This document shows positions 1 to 4,164 of a stretch of DNA of 19,319 nt, in pieces. The number at the start of each line of letters is the position of its first letter. Position 1 is the first letter of the stretch. The notes under the pieces are model-generated. The model made no database searches. It was not told the DNA's origin and saw nothing but the letters and a program-made list of their open reading frames with translations. Origin of the DNA: an uncultured Bacillota bacterium (GTDB taxonomy: Bacteria > Bacillota > Clostridia > Oscillospirales > Oscillospiraceae); the NCBI GenBank assembly GCA_937890735.1, contig CALACZ010000212.1:1-19319 (forward strand), in the 5' to 3' direction. The translations under genes and the position numbers were made by a program.

Positions 1-240
1 CGGGAGAAGGCGGCGGCGCAGCGAAAGGCGTGGTACGAGGCGAACCGGGAGAAGGCGGCGGCGTACCAGAAGGCGTACTACGAGGCGAACCGGGAGAAGG
101 TGGCGGCGCAGAAGAAGGCGTACCGCGAGGCGAACCGGGAGAAGGCGGCGGCGCAGCGAAAGGCGTGGTACGAGGCGAACCGGGAGAAGGCGGCGGCGTA
201 CCAGAAGGCGTACTACGAGGCGAACCGGGAGAAGGCGGCG
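1..240 (+). repeat. 45-bp tandem coding repeat with 135-bp higher-order period
   Basis: Units start at 1, 46, 91, 136 and 181, with a partial unit from 226. Units 1 and 4 are identical, and units 2 and 5 are identical. Unit 3 differs and resembles the partial sixth. This points to a recent duplication of a three-unit (135 bp) block. The array continues upstream of the window. Confidence 0.95.
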
Positions 241-408
241 GCACAGCAGAAGTGGATCGCAGACGCGAGAAAGGCAAAAGGATACACCCAGACGGATGCT
301 GCCCGCATGATCGGCACGTCACAGACAAGTATTGCGCTGCTGGAAAGCGGGCGTATGAACTTGGAACGATTTGCAAAACGCGAAGAATTGGAGGCGTTAC
401 TGAAATGA
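1..408 (+). CDS. Repeat-rich protein with C-terminal XRE-type helix-turn-helix (5' partial)
   Basis: The frame is open from the first base, so the start lies outside the window; 135 residues are visible. It begins with five full copies and one partial copy of a 15-residue helical unit (REKAAAQRKAWYEAN and variants), rich in Ala, Glu, Lys and Arg. The last ~50 residues look like an XRE/Cro helix-turn-helix: a DARKAKGYTQTDAARMIG helix pair, then TSQTSIALLESGR as recognition helix and turn. The family usually binds operators as a dimer; the repeats could form a charged helical rod that spaces or multimerises it. It overlaps the next gene by ATGA, so the two are probably translated together. A regulatory role is inferred. 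All three forward frames stay open through the repeats, but only this frame has the HTH. Confidence 0.8.
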   Translation, partial: REKAAAQRKAWYEANREKAAAYQKAYYEANREKVAAQKKAYREANREKAAAQRKAWYEANREKAAAYQKAYYEANREKAAAQQKWIADARKAKGYTQTDAARMIGTSQTSIALLESGRMNLERFAKREELEALLK

Positions 409-668
409 CGGAAAAAGAGATCGTGCAGGCGCTGCGGGAGAAAGCACCGCAGTGGATCAGCGTGGAGGACGCGGACAGGCGAGCGCCGGCGGGACAGCGC
501 GTGCTGGCGACAGACGGCGCATTTGTCGGCGAGGCGTACCGCACAAGCGCGGATACATGGCGAAGATATGACGATTTCCGGCGGTGGTGCGACGTGGCAG
601 GACACTGCGTTACCCACTGGATGCCGCTGCCGGAAGCACCGGAGGAAGCGAAAAAGGAGAAACGATGA
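405..668 (+). CDS. DUF551-like phage protein
   Basis: An 87-residue protein. It shows the layout I know from DUF551 proteins of phages and mobile elements: QWISVEDADRRAPAGQRVLATDG near the middle and CVTHWMPLPEAPEE at the C-terminus. The family's function is not known to me; it is typically a small accessory protein in early or middle regions. The start is the ATG overlapping the previous stop (ATGA), with GGAGG about 10 bases upstream. The frame is open further upstream, but only through the repeat array of the previous gene, so the longer form is unlikely. The stop overlaps the next start (ATGA). Confidence 0.75.
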   Translation: MTEKEIVQALREKAPQWISVEDADRRAPAGQRVLATDGAFVGEAYRTSADTWRRYDDFRRWCDVAGHCVTHWMPLPEAPEEAKKEKR

Positions 669-1183
669 ACCAGGCATCAGAGGAGCGGTATCGGGGCAAC
701 TGCATGAAAAACGGGTGCGCGCATGTATCGCCGAACGGGGCGGAGTGCCGGGGATGCGGATTTGACGCGGGAGAATTTAAGCGCCGGCGGGCGCTGCCGC
801 TGGTGCAGCTGCCGAACGGGCTGCGCGGCAAGGTTGTCCGGCAGGAGACGGAGGCAAACGCGGGGCAGCTCAGAGGCGAGAAGCCTTCCCCTCATCAGTC
901 GCCTGCGGCGACAGCTTCCCCCCCCCAAGGGGAAGCCATGGATGGTGCAGACGTGGGGCGGCTCAGAGACGAGAACTCCACCCTCATCAGTCAGCCTTTG
1001 GCTGACAGCTTCCCCCTCAAGGGGGAAGCCGGGGGAGAGGGGCAGTCCGCTGCGGCGACAGCTTCTCCCCGAGGGGAAGCCATGAGTGCGGCGGAAGCCT
1101 CCAGCCGGGGGGAAGCCGACGGGCGGAGCGAGATTCCAAATGAAGGTGCACTAGAGAAAACGGAGGAGGAACGTGTATGCTAA
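665..1183 (+). CDS. Small zinc-ribbon phage protein with C-terminal tail built from palindromic elements
   Basis: A 172-residue protein. The N-terminal ~60 residues hold a four-cysteine knuckle, C13-x4-C18-x9-C28-x2-C31, followed by a basic stretch (FKRRR). It resembles small zinc-ribbon proteins of Clostridia prophages, whose function I do not know. From about residue 64 the protein is encoded by two palindromic elements (854-940 and 947-1084) read in frame, giving low-complexity sequence such as PSPHQS, TASPPQGEAM and SFPLKGEAGG. The ancestral protein probably ended near residue 65. The start is the ATG in the ATGA overlap with the previous gene, with AAGGAG upstream. The stop overlaps the next start by 7 bases. 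Confidence 0.7.
   Translation: MNQASEERYRGNCMKNGCAHVSPNGAECRGCGFDAGEFKRRRALPLVQLPNGLRGKVVRQETEANAGQLRGEKPSPHQSPAATASPPQGEAMDGADVGRLRDENSTLISQPLADSFPLKGEAGGEGQSAAATASPRGEAMSAAEASSRGEADGRSEIPNEGALEKTEEERVC
854..940 (+). repeat. Palindromic element E1 (type A, in coding sequence)
   Basis: Leader GCAAACGCGG, then CCTCATCAG, inner hairpin GTCGCC-TGC-GGCGAC, then outer hairpin CTTCCCC..GGGGAAG ending GCCATG. The C-run is 9 long, three more than in most coding copies. Read as EANAGQLRGE..PSPHQSPAATASP. Confidence 0.9.
947..1084 (+). repeat. Palindromic element E2 (type A, compound, in coding sequence)
   Basis: First half: GCAGACGTGG leader, GTCAGCC-TTT-GGCTGAC hairpin (990-1006) and a CTTCCCCCTCAAGGGGGAAG hairpin. 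A linker GGGGGAGAGGGGCA then leads to a second pair of hairpins ending GAAGCCATG. In the second inner hairpin, GTCCGC faces GGCGAC, so that stem is broken. A short GCCTCCAGCC-GGGG-GAAGCC remnant follows to about 1120. Confidence 0.9.
1142..1157. repeat. 16-bp sequence shared with the 3595-3633 hairpin loop
   Basis: GAAGGTGCACTAGAGA occurs here and again, identically, at 3604-3619, where it spans the loop side of a long hairpin. Here it has no flanking inverted arms. It lies just before the ribosome binding site of the 61-aa gene. Confidence 0.75.
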
Positions 1184-1362
1184 AGGTCGGGGACATCGTG
1201 CGCAGAGCGCCGGAGACGTTCGACGATCTGGACAAGCTGCCGAACGCGCGGAACAAGATGCAGAGCTGCCGGGTGGTGTGGGTACATCCAAGTGGGCGGT
1301 ATCACATTGTGGCGTTTCAGACGCGCGGCGGGAAAATCCGGGAGGCATTTCGGGGCGTGTGA
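1177..1362 (+). CDS. 61-aa conserved phage protein, unknown function
   Basis: A 61-residue protein starting MLKVGDIVRRAPETF and ending GRYHIVAFQTRGGKIREAF. The short beta-rich layout resembles small hypothetical proteins found in Clostridia prophages; no enzyme motif is visible. The start is supported by GGAGGAGGA ending 6 bases before the ATG. It overlaps the end of the zinc-ribbon gene by 7 bases, so it is likely in the same transcript. It stops just before a block of palindromic elements. Function unknown. Confidence 0.7.
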   Translation: MLKVGDIVRRAPETFDDLDKLPNARNKMQSCRVVWVHPSGRYHIVAFQTRGGKIREAFRGV

Positions 1363-1375
1363 GAAGGGGCGGGGC

Positions 1376-1543
1376 GCAAACGCGGCGGCAGAGCGGAACG
1401 CGGGCAGTTCTGATCCCTTCCGTCACGGCTGCGCCGTGCCACCGTCTCGCTGCGGCTCGGTCACGGCGTGGGTCTGACAGCCCACCGGGCTGTCATTCAG
1501 CACCACGCCGCCGCTTCGCTACCTTGGTCACCAAGGGGAGGCA
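1376..1543 (+). repeat. Palindromic element E3 (type B core)
   Basis: The same leader as the type A elements (GCAAACGCGG) is followed by a different core: GTTCTGATCCCTTCCG, several short palindromes (GTCACGGCTGCGCCGTG, ACAGCCCACCGGGCTGT), and CCTTGGTCACCAAGG near the end with GGGGAGGCA. The core ends match the element at 5903-5996. Confidence 0.8.
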
Positions 1544-1552
1544 GGAGAAGGG

Positions 1553-1690
1553 GCAAACGCGGGGAAGCTCAGAAACAAGTACCCCACCCTCATCAGTCCG
1601 CTGCGCGGACAGCTTCCCCCTCAAGGGGGAAGCCGGGGGAGAGGGGCAGTCCGCTGCGCGGACAGCTTCCCCCTCAAGGGGGAAGCCATG
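1553..1690 (+). repeat. Palindromic element E4 (type A, compound)
   Basis: GCAAACGCGG leader, then two hairpin pairs joined by a GGGGGAGAGGGGCA linker. Both inner hairpins are GTCCGC-TGC-GCGGAC (intact); both outer hairpins are GCTTCCCCC/GGGGGAAGC. Intergenic copy. Confidence 0.9.
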
Positions 1691-1696
1691 GTTGGT

Positions 1697-1786
1697 GCAA
1701 ACGTGGCGGCGGCTCAGAGGCGAGAACCCCACCCTCATCAGTCAGCCTTTGGCTGACAGCTTCCCCCTCAAGGGGGAAGCCATGGG
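1697..1786 (+). repeat. Palindromic element E5 (type A)
   Basis: Directly follows E4 via ATGGTTG. Leader GCAAACGTGGCGGCGGCTC is one base longer than in coding copies. Inner hairpin GTCAGCC-TTT-GGCTGAC, outer hairpin CTTCCCCC..GGGGGAAG. After it, 1787-1940 holds no gene I can support. Confidence 0.9.
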
Positions 1787-1851
1787 GGCGGAGAAAATGA
1801 CAGCTGCATCGAGAGCGGTTTGGGACTGCTTTGGATGAAGCCGTCAGGCGA

Positions 1852-1903
1852 CATACTTTATTAAATACGCGCGCGGGCGCGTCGCGGAACTTGCTAGGCG
1901 CGA
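1852..1903. other. AT-rich tract plus two GC hairpins upstream of the HUH gene (possible nicking origin)
   Basis: A short AT-rich tract (1852-1867) sits in GC-rich surroundings. It is followed by ACGCGC-GCGG-GCGCGT (1867-1882) and TCGCG..CGCGA (1882-1903). HUH Rep proteins usually nick near a hairpin, often close to their own gene. Only the structure is seen; the origin role is inference. Confidence 0.3.
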
Positions 1904-1940
1904 AAGTTTACGACCATTTTCTATAAAAGGAGACAGGGCG

Positions 1941-2828
1941 ATGGAAAGACGGTGGCTGCCGGTGCGGCAGGAAGGGACGTGGAAGGTGAGATGCTACACC
2001 GTCGGGCAGACGGTGGAGAAGATCAAATTCCGCGTGCCGGATTCCATTGCGCAAAACCGCGAGAAAACAAGACGGGAGATCGCGCGGCAGGAGCGCAAAG
2101 CCGGACAGGGTATGCGGGCGGTGTGCCGGATGGTGAACGCGAGCTTTTACCGCACGGACGGCGTGCTGCTGGAGCTGACGTACACGGACGAGGCGATCGG
2201 CAGGCTTGCAGACCGGGTGCGTGCGCTCGGGATCGAGCTGACGGAGGACGCGCTCAGGGATCAGGCGGAGCGGGAGCTGGAGCTTTGGCTGCGGCGGGTT
2301 CGCCGCGCGCGCGCGAAGGGGGGCGCGTGCGCGCGATATTTCGCCGTTACGTCAGACCGCAACGGCAAGACGGGCGAGCCTGCACGCCTGCACCACCATG
2401 TGATCGTAGACCCGGACAGCGCGCAGGCGTGCGCGGAGAAGTGGCGCTGCGGAGAAGTGCGGGAAAAGAGACTGTGGGATGAGCCGGATCACAACGATCT
2501 GGTGGTATACCTGCTCAAGCAGGTGCGGGCGGGGAAGGACGAGAAGCGCTACAAGCCGAGCCGCAATCTCATCCACCCTGTGCCGGACTATGAGCGAACG
2601 GTGCACTCCGACGCGGAGCTGAGAGTACCGGCGGGGTGCTCGCTTCTGGAGCGGGCGGAGAACAGCCGCATTGAGCCGCAGTATATCCGATACGTCAAGC
2701 TATGGGAGGTGCAGGATGCAGAGATGGGAGAACCCGGACGTGGGCTGCCCGTTTTACAAGGCGGACAACAGGTGGGAGATCCAGTGCGAGGGACTGGAAA
2801 ACCGATCAAAGATCGTCCTGCGCTATGA
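1941..2828 (+). CDS. HUH-type replication/nicking protein (REP ORF2/G2P-like)
   Basis: A 295-residue protein. The hydrophobic strand LLELTYTDE (76-84) and YFAVTSDRNG (133-142) precede the metal-binding HUH motif, H151-H152-H153-VIVD. The candidate nucleophile is Tyr190 in DLVVYLLKQ; Y204-KPSRNLIHP follows, the usual signature after the tyrosine in the ORF2/G2P group. Such proteins nick one strand at an origin, keep a 5'-phosphotyrosine link and start rolling-circle replication. HUH transposases that mobilise palindromes (TnpA-REP/RAYT) use the same fold. The start has AAAGGAGA 8 bases upstream. The last 37 codons overlap the next gene in another frame and show no family motif, so the true C-terminus is uncertain. 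Whether it replicates the phage or acts on the nearby palindromic elements cannot be told. Confidence 0.75.
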   Translation: MERRWLPVRQEGTWKVRCYTVGQTVEKIKFRVPDSIAQNREKTRREIARQERKAGQGMRAVCRMVNASFYRTDGVLLELTYTDEAIGRLADRVRALGIELTEDALRDQAERELELWLRRVRRARAKGGACARYFAVTSDRNGKTGEPARLHHHVIVDPDSAQACAEKWRCGEVREKRLWDEPDHNDLVVYLLKQVRAGKDEKRYKPSRNLIHPVPDYERTVHSDAELRVPAGCSLLERAENSRIEPQYIRYVKLWEVQDAEMGEPGRGLPVLQGGQQVGDPVRGTGKPIKDRPAL

Positions 2829-2931
2829 CCGCATGGCGGAAAAGAAGCGGCAGCTGCGGGAGTACTGCTGCCGGAATTGGGAGAAGTGCGAGATATACAG
2901 GACGCTGACGGCGCTGTATGACGAGGGTTAG
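2716..2931 (+). CDS. Small cysteine-containing phage protein, unknown function
   Basis: A 71-residue protein with C11-PFY, C24-EG, C51-C52 and C58, suggesting a small metal site (zinc or iron-sulfur). The CPFY..CEG..YCC layout resembles small proteins often next to Rep-like genes in Clostridia prophages; the function is unknown. I start it at the ATG at 2716 because GGGAGGTG lies 7-8 bases upstream and the Cys core follows at once. The frame is open 15 codons further upstream, inside the HUH gene. It overlaps the HUH gene by 113 bases. A palindromic element begins just after its stop. Confidence 0.7.
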   Translation: MQRWENPDVGCPFYKADNRWEIQCEGLENRSKIVLRYDRMAEKKRQLREYCCRNWEKCEIYRTLTALYDEG

Positions 2932-2937
2932 CGGCGG

Positions 2938-3039
2938 TGCAAACGTGGCGGCGCAAACGCGCAACAGCTCGGAAACAACGACCCTTCCCCTCATCAGTCC
3001 GCTGCGCGGACAGCTTCCCCCCCAAGGGGAAGCCATGGG
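2938..3039 (+). repeat. Palindromic element E6 (type A) with doubled leader
   Basis: Begins 7 bases after a stop codon. Two leaders in a row (GCAAACGTGGCG, then GCAAACGCGCAACAGCTC from 2952), inner hairpin GTCCGC-TGC-GCGGAC, outer hairpin CTTCCCC..GGGGAAG ending GCCATGGG. The C-run is 7, not a multiple of three. A GCGGCGGAAACG tail leads toward the terminator at 3090. Confidence 0.85.
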
Positions 3040-3089
3040 TGCGGCGGAAACGACCAGCCGATGAGAAGGCAGGGGAATATCGCAGGCGC

Positions 3090-3118
3090 AAAAAAGCCGC
3101 CCCGGATGGGACGGCTTA
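3090..3118 (-). terminator. Rho-independent terminator of minus-strand cassette 1
   Basis: Read on the minus strand: AAGCCGTCCC, loop ATCC, GGGGCGGCTT (10-bp stem with one G-U), then a T-run (AAAAAA at 3090-3095 on the plus strand). It ends the two-gene minus-strand unit 8 bases after its last stop. Confidence 0.85.
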
Positions 3119-3125
3119 CGGTGCG

Positions 3126-3296
3126 CTATTTGCTGCGGGCAATATCGGCGCAGATCAGCTGCTTGATATAGCCCTGCTTACTGGGGACGCTCGCGAGCTT
3201 TTCGAGAATGGCTGCGTCGGTGTTGTGATTGAGATTCATCACGACGCGGGTCGTGTGCTCGGCGACCCACTGCTGGTGCGCTTTGTTATCTGCCAT
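3126..3296 (-). CDS. Small ribbon-helix-helix-like protein of cassette 1
   Basis: A 56-residue protein. After a short N-terminus (MADNKAHQQWVAEH), a strand TTRVVMNLN is followed by helices TDAAILEKLASVP and SKQGYIKQLICADIARSK. This strand-helix-helix order and length fit the Arc/MetJ ribbon-helix-helix fold, whose dimers bind short inverted repeats through the strand. It is the second gene of a two-gene minus-strand unit, 7 bases after the first gene's stop, and is followed at once by a terminator. Its ribosome binding site is weak, which suggests coupled translation. The promoter carries a perfect 14-bp palindrome, so autoregulation is a natural inference. No partner toxin is evident. Family call moderate, gene call good. 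Confidence 0.75.
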   Translation of the reverse strand: MADNKAHQQWVAEHTTRVVMNLNHNTDAAILEKLASVPSKQGYIKQLICADIARSK

Positions 3297-3303
3297 GCTC
3301 AAA

Positions 3304-3456
3304 TCACCGCTCGCAGGCGGTTTCGACGTAGTAGTCGATGAGACGTTTGACCTCCTCGACGGTATAGGTCTGCTTTTCGGGGTTCTTCTCCATGGCTTTG
3401 ATCAGGTCATACGCCATGGCTTTTCGGGTATCCTGCCGTTCGGCTTCCGTTCCCAT
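3304..3456 (-). CDS. 50-aa protein of cassette 1, paralogue of the gene at 8570-8722
   Basis: A 50-residue protein beginning MGTEAERQDTRKAMAYDL, then a linker (EKNPEKQTY) and a helix TVEEVKRLIDYYVETA. Its first 18 residues are identical to the minus-strand protein at 8570-8722, and the C-terminal halves are clearly related. Two short helices seem likely; no known domain. The start has AAAGGAG upstream, behind a consensus promoter at 3490-3518. Function unknown. Its setting (own promoter and terminator, opposite to the phage late genes) is that of a moron, which often alters the host or excludes other phages; that role is inference. Confidence 0.75.
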   Translation of the reverse strand: MGTEAERQDTRKAMAYDLIKAMEKNPEKQTYTVEEVKRLIDYYVETACER

Positions 3457-3489
3457 GCGCTGCACGCTCCTTTCGTTCGGGATACGTCC

Positions 3490-3518
3490 ATTATAGCGTT
3501 GGTGTACACCAATGTCAA
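3490..3518 (-). promoter_or_regulatory. Consensus sigma-70/SigA promoter of minus-strand cassette 1
   Basis: On the minus strand: TTGACA (3513-3518), a 17-base spacer, TATAAT (3490-3495). Both boxes match the consensus exactly. It reads into the 50-aa gene starting at 3456. Confidence 0.9.
3499..3512. promoter_or_regulatory. 14-bp palindromic operator between the -35 and -10 boxes
   Basis: TTGGTGTACACCAA is a perfect palindrome filling most of the promoter spacer. A dimeric repressor bound here would block RNA polymerase. The RHH-like product of the same unit is the obvious candidate; a host or prophage repressor is the alternative. Confidence 0.75.
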
Positions 3519-3594
3519 GCGGCGAAGAAAGAAAATCGCAGAGAATGCTTGATTTTGGGAAAAATGGCGCAAAGCCTGTGATACCAACGGTTTC

Positions 3595-3633
3595 AGCCGA
3601 CGCGAAGGTGCACTAGAGATTTTCGCGTCGGCT
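3595..3633. repeat. Long hairpin with 12-bp perfect arms upstream of the terminase genes
   Basis: Arms AGCCGACGCGAA (3595-3606) and TTCGCGTCGGCT (3622-3633) flank a 15-base loop that includes most of the 16-bp sequence also found at 1142-1157. No T-run follows, so it is not a usual terminator. It lies 40-78 bases before the small terminase start. It could be an operator, an RNA processing site or an inserted repeat. Confidence 0.85.
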
Positions 3634-3643
3634 CTGCTATACT
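3614..3643 (+). promoter_or_regulatory. Possible weak promoter for the terminase/head operon
   Basis: TATACT at 3638-3643 is a fair -10 box. An 18-base spacer leads back to TAGAGA (3614-3619), which matches TTGACA at four of six positions. It overlaps the right arm of the 3595-3633 hairpin. It lies where a late promoter would be needed, because the genes just upstream face the other way. Confidence 0.3.
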
Positions 3644-3672
3644 CTTGGCAGGAAGAAAAAGGGGGTGCGCAG

Positions 3673-4164
3673 ATGAAGCGGCTGGACAGCCCGGCGAGGC
3701 TTGGCTCTGCGGTGCGGCGGTACTTTGCCGGGATCAGCTACGAAGAGCCGGTATACCGGCGCGTGCCGGTGACGGAGGAGCAGGAGCGGGCGGGCGAGAC
3801 GATCACCGTACAGGCGCTGGACAGCTACGGACACCCCCTGTACCGGCTGGAAGCGGTGCTGCACGGTAAACGCCAGGCAACCGCTACGCAGTGGATCGAG
3901 CCGCCGAGCCTGCCGGGGCTGCTGCTGGAGCTGGGCATGAGCGACACGGACTGGGCAGAGCTGCGGCAGCAGGCGGGATACGAGCCGGTCTGCCGGAGGG
4001 CGGAGCAGCGGATCGAGGCATTCCACGTCCGGCAGCTGGCAACGAGCCGGGCGTCGGGCGCGAAGTACGCGCTGGGGTGTAAATTCGGCTGGAACGACGC
4101 CGCGCCGAAGGAGAGCGGGGCGCGGGTGGAATTTGAGAGCACAATGCAGGACATGGCGAAATGA
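3673..4164 (+). CDS. terS: Terminase small subunit (DNA-packaging protein)
   Basis: A 163-residue protein. From about residue 74 it has the layout I know from gp3-like packaging proteins: an IEPPSLPGLLLELGMSDTDWAELR helix-turn-helix-like region, then AEQRIEAFHVRQLATSR, then KYALGCKFGWND near the end. This subunit recognises the packaging site on phage DNA and directs the large subunit to it. AAGGGGGTG precedes the ATG by about 7 bases. It overlaps the large subunit gene by ATGA, the standard terminase pair arrangement. It is the first gene of the forward operon after the minus-strand cassette. Confidence 0.8.
   Translation: MKRLDSPARLGSAVRRYFAGISYEEPVYRRVPVTEEQERAGETITVQALDSYGHPLYRLEAVLHGKRQATATQWIEPPSLPGLLLELGMSDTDWAELRQQAGYEPVCRRAEQRIEAFHVRQLATSRASGAKYALGCKFGWNDAAPKESGARVEFESTMQDMAK

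Noticed and set aside
1..240. CRISPR array
   Set aside because: The 45-bp repeats are directly adjacent with no unique spacers, and they encode regular 15-residue units in frame with an HTH domain.
1173..1838. 221-residue forward frame across the element block
   Set aside because: It runs through the 61-aa gene in another frame and then through palindromic elements whose frames are all open. It has no start signal of its own and no natural protein body.
1899..1928. Promoter directly before the HUH gene
   Set aside because: TATAAA at 1922-1927 could be a -10 box, but no acceptable -35 hexamer lies 16-18 bases upstream.
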